This document shows, piece after piece, positions 12,631-26,000 of a DNA stretch of 64,000 nucleotides. The position numbers and the translations under genes are program-made. The DNA comes from Eopsaltria australis. Its lineage: Eukaryota > Chordata > Aves > Passeriformes > Petroicidae. Location: assembly GCA_034509425.1 (NCBI GenBank), contig JAVTVJ010001234.1:62001-126000 (forward strand). The letters run 5' to 3'. Numbering within the stretch: the first letter of the stretch is position 1; the number at the start of each line of letters is the position of its first letter. A model generated the notes under the pieces. That model made no database searches and was not told the origin of the DNA. It saw only the letters and a program-made list of their open reading frames with translations.

Positions 12631-14463
12631 CCCTCCAAAATCTCTCTTTTTGGGGAGGATCAAGAGATTTCTTGGCACTGCCCACACCAAGCAAAGCCAG
12701 TGACTCCCCACAGGATTTTTTCCCCCCAGCTCATCAAACTCCAATGTTTTTGTCACCTTCCCTCCTCTTCCATAAAAATCTTGGTGCCAGGAAAAGGAGT
12801 TCAGGTGAAAACTGATGGGAGGCTGTGAATTGTTGGGAGTTTTACAGGGCAGGATGGAAACAGGGAAAGGAAACAAATACCCTGGATGCTGTAAGAGACC
12901 TGTGAATTAATTAATTAATTGGGCAGAATTAATGAATGTTTGTGCTCCCTTCTCTGCCTTCCCAGCTGAAGCTCGTGGATATCAAATAAACAGGAATTAA
13001 ATGGGATACAACAGATGCTGGGATCAGGGAATGGAATTTCCCCTCCGCGTTTCATACCAGGAACAGAAGAATTGTGGGTTTTGATATCAAGAGGGAGAGA
13101 AAAGCTGAGGAAGGAGGGAAGAGGTGCAGGGCAGACGTTCCATCCCTCCTTTGCTTCCTGGAGCATTCATTATTAGGGATTTGTTTGGGAGAGATGCATG
13201 GAACAGCAGCTGTGCAGTGAAGGGTGTGCTTCCCACCCCTTCCAAAATCCCTCTGGGAGGCGTTGATGAGGCTTGCAACTCCCAGGAGTGGCTGAGGAGA
13301 GGAGGCTGCTGTGGATTCCCAAATCCTGCATGGAAATGGATAAATCCAGCAATCCAGGCAGCTCCCCTCCAACAGGGGGGCTTCCCTAAGAATGACCACG
13401 TAGCTTTGCTAGGAGAAGGGCAGGAGCTTATGGAACCACTGAAGCTTTTTAATATTTTTAAAATGCTGGGCAGCTTTTAAAGGCAGCCACTTCCCTGGAG
13501 CAATGCCAGGGCTGGAATGGAACCTCTGGAATTTCTCATCCATAAATCAGGTGCAGGAGATGGGAAGAGGGAAGGATTTGTCATAGTCCTGAAACAACGA
13601 GGGTAATTCCATGGGTGATTTCTCCTTCTGAAACAAGCCTGGAAACCCCAGGATTTTTGGTTAAAGAGCACAGCAAGGAATATTGCAGCACTTCCTGGGA
13701 TGTGAGGCTGAGTTCTCAGATCCCAAATTGTCTCTGTAGCCTGGGCTTTAGGAGGGAGGATGGGTTTGAATCCTTATCCATGGGCATCATCCCTGACAGA
13801 GCTGGGAAGTGCTGGATGCTCTGGAAAAAAACATGGATCAGAGCAGAAAAAACATCAGCTGCTAATCAGGTGGATTAGGATTATTTGGAAAAGCTGGATG
13901 TTCCCACTGCCTCAGCTTTCCTGGCAGCCCCAAAGGTGCCACCAAGGGATCAGGTGTTGGCTTTAGCAGGAAGGATGGGAAAAGGTGGATTTTCCAAGCA
14001 AGGAATTGAGAAAGGAAGGAGCTTCTGTCCCTCTTCTCCTGTGCTGCAGCTTCCCTGGATCAGCACAAGCTCCTCACTCCTCTTCCTCCCCCTCAGCACC
14101 AGCCTGGCAGACACGGAGCTGACTCATCCCACGGAATTCTTTGGGATCATCCTGATCCCTGGGAGGGTCCAGGTGGAGCTGTGGGTCAGGGCTGAGAGGT
14201 GCTGGGGAATATTCCCCTCTCTGCTGCCAGCCCTGAACCCACAGCTCGTCCCCAGCCCAGTTTATCCAGCTGGAGGAGGATTTGTGTCTGGAAGTTGATG
14301 AATCCTGGGAAAAAATAGCCACTGACAAGATTATTCATCCTGCAAAACAGCCCAGGCTGGAAGGTCCTTGGGTTTGCTGAAGGAAGCAGCTAAATTTTGT
14401 CGAATAAACATAAGTAACACATGAACAGATATAAAAAGTCCTGACATTAAAGCTTGAATTCCT
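12631..14463. other. Unique noncoding sequence
   Basis: I see no exon-like frame, RNA gene or array in this stretch. Confidence 0.5.
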
Positions 14464-14690
14464 CATGGAATGCAATCCTGGAATGGTTTGGGTTGGGAGG
14501 GACCTGAGGGATTACCCAGTCCCCCCTCCATGGGCAGGGACAGCTTCCACTATCCCAGGTTTCTCCAACCTGGCTTTGGACACTTCCAGGGATGGAAAAC
14601 CTGTGCCAGGACCTTCCCAATCCTCACAGGGAGAGTCTGGGAATTGCACAGGGGAGGGATTGTCCTCACTGGAAAGAGCTCACTCATGAC
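14464..14690 (-). mobile_element. CR1 LINE 3' fragment, antisense
   Basis: GGAATGGTTTGGGTTGGGAG followed by GGACCTGAGG and CCATGGGCAGGGACAGCTTC is the complement of a CR1 3' end. Confidence 0.8.
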
Positions 14691-15174
14691 CATCACTTCC
14701 CTAAAACCACACCAAAGCTGTGGCCATGAGGACTTTAGTCCCTAATCCTGGGATTGGTTTTTCTGGAGTGGAAAAAAGGATCTCAGATTGGCAGGAAAGG
14801 TCCCACTGCCTTTTGCCTACAAAAAAAACCCCCAAAACCAGAGCAGATTTTTAAAGCAACAAGAAACCCTTCAGTGTTTCTGGCTGACAATCCTGGCTTG
14901 TGTTTGTGGGTGCTGTCTCCACTGAAAGGATCTGGGCAGGTGAGACAAAGCAGGAAATCATCTCCAGATCTCCTGAATTTCCAGCTCTGTTGTTTTAACC
15001 TCCCTATTTCAGGCAGAGAGGCCACAGAGCTCCGAGGGGTTCAGAGCAATCTCTCCCAGCTCCAGACAGGGATTGGGGTTGGAGTTCTCACAGGGATGAG
15101 GGCAGGGCTCCTGCTTCAGTATCTATTTCCACATCCAACTGATGGGAAAAAACCGTTCCTACAGTTATAAAACC

Positions 15175-15612
15175 AGAGAATCCTGGAATCATTAATCTTG
15201 GAGAAGTCCTCTGAGACCATCAAGTCTAATTATTTCCCAGCACTGCCAAGGCCACCACGGCCCCATGTCCTCAAGTGCCACCTCCACAGGGATTTTAAAT
15301 CCCACCAGGGATGGGGACTCAGCACTGCCCAGGGCTGGAAAACCTTTTCCATTAAGAAATTTTCCATAATATCCAAGCTGAACCTTCCCTGGAGTAAACT
15401 GAAACCCTTTCCTCCTCCTGTCCCTGTTCCCTGGGAGCAGAGCCCGACCCCCCCTGAGCCCCCTCCTGTCAGGGACTGTGCAGAGCCACAAGGTCCCTCC
15501 TGAGCCTCCTTTGCTCCAGGCTGAGCCCCTTTCCAGCTCCCTCAGCTGCTCCAGACCCTTTTCCAGCTCCCCCAGCCTCTCCTGGGGCTCCAGATCCTTC
15601 CCAGCTCCAAGA
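15175..15612 (-). mobile_element. CR1 LINE fragment, antisense
   Basis: It begins with the complement of a CR1 tail (AATCCTGGAATCATTAATCTTGG) and continues through the block CTGTCAGGGACTGTGCAGAG to the repeated CCCTTTCCAGCTCCCTCAGC region. The inner part is nearly identical, in reverse, to 51740-51860, so both belong to one recent subfamily. Confidence 0.8.
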
Positions 15613-16137
15613 CAAGCAGCACCTAAAACAATGTTTTTACTTTCAAAATGCTGAAAACAAAAAGAAATCCAACATCCTTCACTTCAGCTGGAGCTGTTGG
15701 AAAAAAATCTCCCTGGAACCATCCCTGCTCCAGGCAGAAGTTGTTCCCAGGCTGTGTGGGAAGGGTCAGGGGGCAGAAATGGGGATCAGGGCTGAGCCCG
15801 TCACTGTCCCTGCTGGTCCCTGTGCTGAGGAGGGAGTTGGTCCCATCCCAGCTGGAGTTTTCCTGAATCCCAGCTGGAGCAGAGGGATTCCAAGCTGTTC
15901 CTGCAAACAGCAGCCGGTCTCCAACGAGCTTCTGACATTAGGCAGGCACAAGATGAAATCATTCTTTCCCTGCCAGATTTTAATCATTGTTGGAAGCTCG
16001 AGATGAGGCTCCGAGTGCTCCTTCCCAGCCTGGGGCTGGGTCTCCTGCCCACCTGGGGTTGTGTGTCCTGGATGGATTTGGGAGATCTAACAGAGAGCTG
16101 TGCTTTGGCTTTCCCATCCCACCCATTCCCAGAATTA

Positions 16138-16206
16138 TAAAATCCCATTCACAGAATCCACAGAACTCTAAAATCCCATTCACAGAATCCACAGAACTCT
16201 AAAATC
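16138..16206. repeat. 33-bp direct duplication
   Basis: TAAAATCCCATTCACAGAAT plus CCACAGAACTC occurs twice and begins a third copy. Confidence 0.85.
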
Positions 16207-16207
16207 C

Positions 16208-16545
16208 CACAGTGGTTTGGGTTTGGATGCAGATTAAAGCTCATCTCGTTCCACCCAGGGCTCAGGACCTTCCCCCAGCCCAGGCTGCTCCTTCTCCTTT
16301 GCCAAGTGCTGGATCCCCATGGAAATTGCTTTCTTTGCTCATGTATCCCAAATTCCCAGGCAGGGAGGTGCCACCCCAGCTCTGTGGCACCCCTGGAATG
16401 TTGTCCCATCTCTGGAAGTGTCCAAGGCCAGGTTGGACCGGGCTTGGAACAACCTGGGACAGTGGGAGGTGTCCCTGCCCATCCCAGAATGGGATGGGAT
16501 TTAAGGTCCCTCCCAACCCAAACCAGTCTGGGATTCTAAAAATGA
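16208..16545. mobile_element. Two opposed CR1 LINE fragments
   Basis: 16208-16265 is an antisense tail (GTGGTTTGGGTTTGGATGC...CTCATCTCGTTCCACCCAGG). 16370-16545 is a sense 3' end (CCAAGGCCAGGTTGGACCGG...TTTAAGGTCCCTCCCAACCC). Confidence 0.75.
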
Positions 16546-18625
16546 AAATCAGTTTTTTTCTGCTTCAAACACCCACCCCAAATTAAAGACAAAAAAGAGG
16601 GAATTTAACTGTAGCTGCAAGGGACACGGAAAAGGAAAAATGATACCTTTGATTAATTTTCTTACATAAAAGAGCTGCAGTCCTGAATGCTCTTCAAAAT
16701 GAATCTGCAGGATCTTAATTTGTACTTCAGAAGCTGCACATGGCTCCTAAAATTGCTTGGTTCAAACTGAAAAGGCCTTTCCTGGTGAGAGTGAGGCCAC
16801 AGCCAAAAAATCCCATTTCTCTGCAAAATGCCCAGCTTCCCTGGGAATTGGATCAGGATTGTTCGTGCCACAGGAACATTTCTGGGGAAGCAGCAACATT
16901 TTCCCTGGGAAGGAAACAGAATCTGTGCTAGGTCACTCCCGTGGCTGCTCTTGGGATGCTCCCAAGTGCAATTCCACAGGTTTTTGTGGGGGAAAAAACA
17001 AGGTGAAGGCCAGTGAATCCCTCTGGATGTGCCAGGCACTGAGCCAGGAGAGGATGAGACCCCTCAGAGCAGAGCTGGAGGTGAAGATCATCACCTGAAA
17101 CCCATTTTTCCTGCAGTGCAGATCCTGGCATGACCCTGTTCCCTACTTTCTCCATGCTCCTTGGCAGGGCTTTCCCAGCTCTCCTGCCAAGGAGCCTGGG
17201 AGAGGCAGAGAGCACAGATCCCTGCTCCAGACATTTTCAAGGACAGCTCCAGGAACAAAGCTCCTTCCAGCCTTCCCCTGGGTGACACCTGTGTCCCTCG
17301 CAGGGATTTTTGTTCTGGAATGAGTGAGAGCTCCAACAAAAATTTCCTTACCTTCCAAAATCCCTGGGCACTGCACATTCCCACCTGTGTGTCAGCCAGG
17401 AATAAACCAAGGAGATTTTGTGGCTTGGGAAGGGCTCAGCTGTGGGAAACAATCTGACCTGAAGCTGAGGGGAAAAATAATGATGGAAAATAACTGACCC
17501 CAGCTCCCAACTCTCCCCAGCTCCCAATTTTCCCTCCCCGAGGCAGCTGCTGCCTGAGGGAGCGGGGCCGGAGCGTAACCGGAGCCAGAGGCAGCAGATG
17601 GAGCATTCAGGATATGCAGATTTTGGCTTTCTGAGGGAGCACGGAGAGGTGAGGAGCAGGATTGAATGTCCCTCCCATCGGGATGGAAATGCCAGGTTCA
17701 GGAATTATTTATGGAGCCCTGGTCTGCCCCGTGCTCTGGGTCAGGGCCTGGATTTGCAGCAGCCTCAGGAACACTGGGATTGCAGATGTGGAAAGGAACA
17801 GCCCAGGATGGGATCCAATCCCTTGGTTCTGCTCTGATCACACCCAAAATCTTCTCTTTTTGCTGGAGCAGCTCAGATTTGCTGTGTTTCCTGCAGGGTT
17901 TCTTAGAGGAGATCCATGGGTTTTCCTGAGGAGCAGCACCTGCTCTGGCCATTGGAAAAATCATGGATGGCAGTGGGAGAACAGGCTGGGCTCCCAAGGG
18001 AGCTGAAACCTGGGAATCCACCAGTGTCCATTGAGGAGAGACCTCCTGCACATCTCCTGACTCCTGCATTTTCCCAGGAAAGCTTCCCTGCTCCCTCAGC
18101 CCATCATTCCCATGGTTTAACTCCCCCTGTCCTTGTGGAATCACTGGGAAAGGACTGGGCAGGCTAAAATCAACATCAGCTTTTTATTTCTTGAGCAAGG
18201 AGATCTTCAAACACAGCCAAATGGTTTTTCTGGACCCTTCCATGAAAGGATCATTCCATTCTCCAGAGAACTGGGCTCTCCTGCCCATTCCCAGCAGCAG
18301 GAAGTGATTCCTAAATCCAGCCTCCAGCACAGCTTCAGCCTGGAATGCTGCAGGATCCTGCAGGTTTATCTCCAATCACAGTGACAAGCTTTGGTCCCTA
18401 ACACAAAACAGGTTTTAATTCCTCACCCCACACAATATTTTGGAAACCTGAACTTTAAATCTGTCACATGCAGCATCAAAGAGCTCCACAAGAGCCAGGT
18501 CAGCAGCTTAACAAAAACCAGCAGTGGGGTTTTGTGTTAAGCTGGGTTTAAATTCACCCATGCTTTGGTTTTTACTATTGTCAGTTTTGCCCTTTTGGTT
18601 GTGTCTCTCTGAAGTTTGACAGACA
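16546..18625. other. Intergenic sequence downstream of LEPR
   Basis: No gene or array is recognisable. A short GC-rich patch at 17535-17600 contains AGGCAGCTGCTGCCTGAG, a small imperfect palindrome. Confidence 0.45.
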
Positions 18626-18631
18626 TTTATT
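18626..18631 (-). terminator. Candidate LEPR polyadenylation signal
   Basis: The complement reads AATAAA about 705 bases downstream of the stop, the first canonical hexamer I see on this strand. Sequence between 18632 and 19336 would then be 3' UTR. A further AATAAA complement lies at about 18183. No transcript evidence is available, so this is a candidate only. Confidence 0.35.
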
Positions 18632-19336
18632 CTTTGGAATCCACAATAAATTCATCCTCCTTCACTCCTCAAAATAGTTCTCTGGAAAGGCAGCTGTAGA
18701 AAAATATTTCTGAGCTATGAAATAAAAAACAAATAGCTTTGGCTTGCAAATAGGTGTGGGTTTGTTTTCCTGCTTATCCCAGAAAATCAGACCTGATTTC
18801 CTCCCACCTGAGGCTTCCTGGCAGGGTTGTGAAGGCAAAGTGACTTCTCCAAGGTTGGGCTCCCCAGGATCAAAAATGCAGGGTCCTTGCATCAAATTCC
18901 TGTCTTTTCTTCCATGGAATCTTAGGGAAGAGCTTGGGAAGAGATGTCAGAGTAAAACTGCACCATTTGGAATCTTGTGTTCAACAGGAAAATGTGGATA
19001 TTTAGCTTTAAATGCGTCGTTTTCTCCAATTCATGGAGACACAGGAATTTGGATTCTCTTCCTCTTCCTGCAGCACCCTGAGCCTTTCACTGCCTGATCC
19101 ATTCCTTCCAATCACACCCAGGCTGACTCGGTGCCACAAATCATTCCCAGCGAAGTGGCACATTCCAGCTTTTCCCCCACATGAATATTCCAGGCCCTGG
19201 ATCAGCTCTCTCACCCTTGGGGGCTCCAGGTGAAGCCTAAAACCAGAACAAGCTGGAGAAATCAGGAGAGGGAAAACAGGGGAATGCATCAACACCTGGA
19301 AAAACTTTAGGAATATCAAATTTTGGGGTGTTTCTG

Positions 19337-20083
19337 TCACTTTTTCTCCGTGGCCTCCTGCCCTTTGGATGTGGCCATCCGGAACTGTGGAACGTAGGGA
19401 ACGGTGCCTTTAGGCTTGAGGTTATTTTGGATAAACTCCTTGACATTTGTTGGGATGTGCTGGAGAACCACCCCCTCCGTGCCCTGGAGCTGACACATCC
19501 CCCTGGAGCTTTCAGGCAGGAAAATGTCCCTCTGTCCTTTCTCCAGGGCTGTTATCCCGAGGTAGAACAGGCCCCGCTCGGCGCTGCCTGGGAAAGCTCC
19601 ATCCAAGGGCTCCGAGAATCCCTCCGAGGAAACCAGGGACAGAGCCCTGCTGGGCTGGGAGCCAGGGAACACCAGCAGTGCCCCATTCCCCACCTCCCAA
19701 GCACCACTGGAGAAGGCCCCTAAAACTATGGAATCTTCCCCTAGGAGGCACCTCTCAAAGCAACTCCTTGGACTGGTTTTCCGTCGGCAAATCCCGCTGG
19801 ATCGGGAATTACCGATGACAGTGGCGTATTTGAGCTCACACTGAGCCGTGGTTTCTCCATCCTGGCAGCTCCTGGAGAAGCTGCTGGAGCAGGCAGAGTC
19901 ACAATCCGAGTCCTGGGGGGTGGAATTCCTAAATTCTTCAATTCCTAGAAAATCCCGTGGCTCTTCTTTTTCCAAGGTTTTGGTGACGCTGATGTCCTCC
20001 AGCACCATCTCAGCCTCCAGGAGGAGAGGCTCAAATGCCATGGGCTCGGGGTGCTTGGCAAAGAGATGCTCCAGAGTGTCAGG
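19337..20083 (-). CDS. LEPR: LEPR coding exon 18 (cytoplasmic signalling tail, stop)
   Basis: Encodes residues 879-1126 and the TGA at 19337-19339. The acceptor is [20 protein letters not shown] aligns with mammalian PETFEHLFIKH. Three tyrosine contexts are kept: KYATVIGNS (SHP2 site), [11 protein letters not shown] (STAT5 site) and PYVPQF (STAT3 YxxQ site). The sequence between them is strongly diverged and shorter than in mammals; the last residues are KGQEATEKK. Because this is the exon specific to the long isoform, the gene can encode a signalling receptor. Confidence 0.97.
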   Translation of the reverse strand, partial: PDTLEHLFAKHPEPMAFEPLLLEAEMVLEDISVTKTLEKEEPRDFLGIEEFRNSTPQDSDCDSACSSSFSRSCQDGETTAQCELKYATVIGNSRSSGICRRKTSPRSCFERCLLGEDSIVLGAFSSGAWEVGNGALLVFPGSQPSRALSLVSSEGFSEPLDGAFPGSAERGLFYLGITALEKGQRDIFLPESSRGMCQLQGTEGVVLQHIPTNVKEFIQNNLKPKGTVPYVPQFRMATSKGQEATEKK

Positions 20084-23000
20084 CTGGAAGAGAAGAGGGA
20101 TTTTAATGCTCATTTCTTATGGAACAGCTTTGTTTCACTGTCCAGGGTTTATGGATCACAGAACCCAACACCAAAGGTCATTCCCACATCCTGGAATTTT
20201 GCCACGTCGAGTCCACACATCGTTTTTTTTAAGAATTTATGGTTGAAAATCCTCTATGACAAAATTTGCTCAACAGATTTAATCCTTTATACATCAGCTG
20301 AAATAAATTTCCCTGCTAGGATTGGATCATCCAGCTCAAATTCAGCCTTTCCATTGGATTTTTGGAGCATTCCCACCTGAGCAGCAGCTGCTGCTTTGAA
20401 CTGAGTGAGAAACACCTTTATTTGGGAGAAATGCAGGTTTTACTACTCCCTGTGCAGGTGTAAATTATCCACCAGGATGAACTGACAGCAGCTCAAGAGC
20501 TCCAAAGGAAACTTCCCTTGTATTTCCTAACGAATTCAGGACAAAACAGATAAAACCCAGTTTTTTTGTGGATTAACAAACCGTGTTTTACAGCAGGGAA
20601 GCTGCCAAAATAATGAGGAAAACGTCAAAATACTCAGAGTAATGGGAAATCAGAGTAAAGAGTAAAACTCCAGGGCTCTGCTCAGTCCAGACTCGCTGCT
20701 GGGGACACCTGGGCCCTGGATTTGGGATTTGTCCCACACAAATCCATCACCTCCCCACCCCCAGATGAACAGGGAGCTTCTGAACAATGAAAAGAACATT
20801 TTTTTTTCTCCTCATGGCCCTGGTTTATCCCTAATGGAGGTGTTTGGATCCCTTCCCCTCTCCATGGACACCACAGCAAGCACAGATTAAACCCATCCCA
20901 GGCAAGGCCAGGAGTGTTGAGGCAAAGGCCACCATCTGCCACCTCTGTCACTCATTAAAAACTGGCAGATATTTGTCACATCCAATGCATAATCCAGAGG
21001 AAATGGGAACCTCTGGATGGAGCCAGAGCTGGGAACGGGGCTGGATTTCCACAGAGCTGGAACAACAGCCCTGGGTGGGGGAAGCAGCGGCCCCAGGGAA
21101 ATACAAACCTGCTGGAAATTCACTCCCTGTGCCCACGAGCAGTTCTTGGGGTTGGGAACCTCCTCCCAGAAGAGCTTCTTCATCCTGAAATTCAGGGAAA
21201 TGCTGCAGCTGGTGCTGCTCTCACAGCGGCAGGGAAGGAATCGCTGCCGTTTGATTTCTCCACAGCACTGTGGCAATGAAATGATCACTGGAGAGATGAT
21301 AAATGGCCCAATTTAATCCCACAAAAATAAAGAAGGGACATTCCAGGAGGCAGCTTGGGAAAATATAAAAGGTACAGTCTGTGCTGAATGATCCCAACCC
21401 AACCGGGCCCTAAAGGGGCTCCAGGAGAGATGGAGAGGGATTTTGGATATGGGATGGAGGGACAGGACTCAGGGGATGGATTTAAACAGGAAAAGGGGGG
21501 ATTTAGATGGGAGATTGGGAAGGAATTCCTGGATGGGAGGATGGGGAGGGGCTGGGATGGAATTCCCAGCTTTGCTGTGGCTGCCCCTGGATCCCTGGCA
21601 GTGCCCAAGGCCAGGCTGGAGCAGCCTGGGATGGTGGGAGGTGTCCCTGGAGTGGCCCTGGCTGAGCTTTAAGGCCCCTCCCAGTCCAAACCAGTTTGGG
21701 ACTCCGTGCCACCAGTTCACCAGAGTGGCACCAGTGCAGCTGCACCTCCTGGACTTTTAGATGACAACAAAAAAGGTACCTTTGGTGTGAAACCAGCAAC
21801 GCTCCCAGCAGCAGAACTGAGGTGGAGAAAACAATTGGCAGAACCACGTGGAGGCTGCCACTGCTCCCAGTCTGAAATCCCCCTGGAAATAAAGGAGTTC
21901 AGCCAGTAATGCAGCAAAATCATCTGGCACCAGGGAAATAACAAACAGGAGAAACAGCAGCTCAGATGGGGAAATAACCTTGAGCAACAGTTTTATTGCA
22001 CATGGACAAACCTTTCCCTTGGGAGTAAATAGACAAAAAGGAATTATTTTAAATAGGAATTTAATCCCTCACTCAGCTCAGCCCACAGAGAGTTTCCAAA
22101 TTAAAGCTGAAGTCTGTTCACTGTTTTTAGGTACATTACAATGACTTTACTGCTGCTTTTTTTTTCAGATAAGACAGATTTTTTGCATTTAAAGGCCACT
22201 TTTACTTCATAAAAACAGGGGGAAAAGATCCTGTCAGTCACCTTGGGCAAACTGATCCGTGGCTCTGGCTTTGCCAACTCCTCCAGCAAACACAGGGTAG
22301 AGGCTGAACTGGTACTTCTCCATTGGGATAAAGTGATCTGGAAAGGGAAAATCAGCCTTTGGAATCCACTGCGAGCCAATTTTTAAACAATTCCCTCCAC
22401 AGAGGCTCTGGTGACACATCCGAGTTCAGATCAGCCCAGAGAGGGCATTAATGGATCCATCCTTTATAGATCCCCACTTCAAAATCCCACTATTAAACTA
22501 TTAATCCAGCATTATTCTGTCATGGAATGAACACCTTATGGAGCTACTGTGGTAATTGCTAAGGAAAAAGTCAAAATGCAAAGGAAATGCTCATATTCAT
22601 TTGAATAATTAGCTGCTGTGTTCAATATTCCAGAACTAATTTTATTGTATTGCCACAGAATTAACTCGCTCCAGAGCTTAAACTGATTATTAATGCAACA
22701 GGCAATCCTCTAATGAGCATCAAAATTTGGTTTATTGGTCTTTACAATGAAAGTGGTGAGAAACATGGAAGGGGAAAAACAGCTCAGAGCTCAGAAATCT
22801 GACATTTTTCTGTTCCACACCAATTAACATCATGAATTTTATTTTCAAGCACAGGCTCACCATAAATAAAATATTTCCTGAGATCCGGAGGAACTCGCAG
22901 CCATTTCATCTCCTCCTCTTTGCTCAGGTGCTTCCACTCAATCACAAAGGATTTTATCCCAGGGATTTGGGGGCAGAGAGTCCAAACCACGACCACACAG

Positions 23001-26000
23001 GTGCTGTTCAGCAGGTAAGCACTGAGGGACTGCACAGCATCCACTGGGGAAACAGGGAAAACACCTGGGATCCTCATCCTACAAACTGCTGAAGTCTCAC
23101 CACTCCAGCACTTGAATTAGCTTTTGTATAATAAAGACACACCAGCAGAGATTTCTCTTCAAGCCACCAAAATTTGGGTTACACTAAACCAGTCCCAACT
23201 ACTAAAAAGATCAAGTTTCTTACAGGTATCAAATAGCCCAGTTCTCACCTGCAATTCCTTAATTATCCTGAATTTAAAAAATTTTAAGTCCTGAATTGTC
23301 AAGAATAAATTAAGCAGAGTGCAGCCAAATCCAGGAATTGCTGCTCAGTCTGAGGGCCTGGCAGCCCAAAACTCGACCCCATTTCATTTTGGAAACAACA
23401 AAACATCCCCCAGCAGGAGCTGGGTGTTCCCAAATCAAAGGAGATGAAAAAGCAGATCTCCAGCAGGATTTTATTTTTCTTTGATTAATTACTTTATATT
23501 TTATTAGGGAAGACAGCCCAGTGACAACTCTTGTCCCAACCCCAAAATCACAGGATTTTCATGATGGAAATTTCAGTTTTCCAACAGCTCTGAATGCATC
23601 CCCATAAAAGATTCCTCACTCCACCAGAGGGAATTTTATCCCAAGAAAGCTTTTCCCATGAACATCACCAGGATTCCTGGCATTTCCCACATCCCACCCC
23701 CTGCTGCCCTTACCTGTGCTCATTTGCAGTGACAGAGTTAAATTGGAATTAATTGCAGAAATCCCAATGGAGTTCATGGCTAAAATGGTGACAGTGTGGC
23801 TTGGCTCAACCCATGGAAAAGTCCAGCTGGTGCCATGATCCACAAATTCCTGCCAGGAGGCGTTTCCTGGGGTCTGGTGCTTTATGATGTATCTGCTCAC
23901 GCTGCACAGCGAGTGATTCTGCATCAGGGGCTGCAGCAATTAATTAATGGGCATTAATTCCTGAACTCATTCCCACTCCCTGATTGCCAAAGCCAAGGCT
24001 CTTTGGGCAGCTCCAATTTTAGGGAAACAGGACCTTTTAAAGGCCTCATTTCCCTCTCTGATTCTTATTCCCTCTCTTCCCAACAAAAGGAGGGAGAATG
24101 ACAAGGAAAGCCAAACTCTCAGATTCCCACAGTAATTCCCTGTTTCACACATTTTCAGGGTTCAAAGCCCAGAGCAAACAGGAATGGGCACTGAGGGACT
24201 TTCTCCTGTCGTGCATTAATATTTTAAGGCAAAGAAGGCAGAACCATCTCCCATTTTATCCCAGAATCACCACCAGGATTCACCTCTCCCCTCTAGGATG
24301 AGCCAAGTAACTGTCAGAAGAAAATCCCAATTCTCACAAGCCTCATGTGCCTGTCAGACTCCCCTTCTGGCAATTCCACCTGGTTTTAGGACCAAAGGGA
24401 AAGCCCCAAAAGCAGCTGCTCCCACCTTCCACAGGAGTGTAACATTCCTCTGCTTCCTTGCTGGATCCTCAGAAATGATCCTCCAAAATTCCGGGCCTTG
24501 CACGGGAGCTGCAAAACAACATTTTGGGAATGACAGTCACCCCTGAGTCTGGCAAATCCCAGCCCTCAGAGTGTCCCTGGAAGCACAGACCTCTGATATC
24601 CTGAACCAGGGTTTGGGCTGCTCTGCTCCAGTCACTCCAGAATCCAGATCCATCCAATTCCCTGCAGCGCACCTGCACCACGTATTCCACACAGAGCTGC
24701 TCCACTTCCATCACAGCTGAGCTGCCCGGGGGGTTTGGGACTTCATAAAGCTGGGAGACAAGGGAAAAAACTCAGGGTGAGAACAGAGGGATGTTCAGGC
24801 AGCTCTCAGTCAGAATTCCTGAGAATCAGATCAGATCCTGAAAATCCAGATCCATCCAATTCCCTGCACCACGTATTCCACACAGAGCTGCTCCACTTCC
24901 ATCACAGCTGAGCTGCCCGAGGGGGGCTGGGACTTCATAAAGCTGGGAGAGAAGGGAAAAAACTCAGGGTGAGAACAGAGGGATGGTTAGGCAGCTCTCA
25001 GGAATTCTAACTGAGAATCAGATCAGATCCTGAAAATCCAGATCCATTTAATTCCCTGCACCACGTATTCCACACGAAGTTTATCACAGCTGAGCTGCCT
25101 GAGGAGTTTGGGACTTCATGAAGATGGGAGAAAAGGCAAAAAACTCAGAGTGACAACAAAGGGATGTTTGGGCAGCTCTTAAGAGTGAAAATTCCTGAAA
25201 ATCAGATCCTGAAAATCCAGATGTACCCAATTCCCTGCACCACACATTCCACACAGAGCTGCTCCATTTCTATCACAGCTGAGCTGCCTGGGGGGTTTGG
25301 GACTTCATAAAGCTGGGAGAGAAGGCAAAAAACTCAGAGTGATAACAGAGGGATGTTCAGGCAGCTCTTAGAGTGAAAATTCCTGAAAATCAGATCCTGA
25401 AAATCCAGATCCATCCAATTCCCTGCACCACACCTGCACCACGTATTCCCCACAGAGCTGCTCCATTTCTATCACAGCTGAGCTGCCCAGGGGGTTTGGG
25501 ACTTCATAAAGCTGGGAGAGAAGGGAAAAAACTCAGAGTGACAACAAAGGGATGTTTGGGCAGCTCTTAGAGTGAAAATTCCTGAAAATCAGATTAGATC
25601 CTGAAAATCCAGATGTACCCAATTCCCTGCACCACGTATTCCACACAGAGCTGCTCCATTTCTATCACAGCTGAGTGGCCTTGGGGAGTTTGGGACTTCA
25701 TAAAGCTGGGAGAGAAGGCAAAAAACTCAGAGTGACAACAAAGGGATGTTTGGGCAGCTCTTAGAGTGAAAATTCCTGAAAATCAGATCCTGAAAATCCA
25801 GATCCATCCAATTCCCTGCACCACACCTGCACCACGTATTCCCCACAGAGCTGCTCCACTTCCATCACAGCTGAGCTGCCTGGGGGGTTTGGGACTTCAT
25901 AAAGCTGGGAGAGAAGGGAAAAAACTCAGAGTGACAACAACGGGATGTTCAGGCAGCTCCTTGAGTCAAAATTCCTAAAAATGAACCTAGTGAGGAAGTG

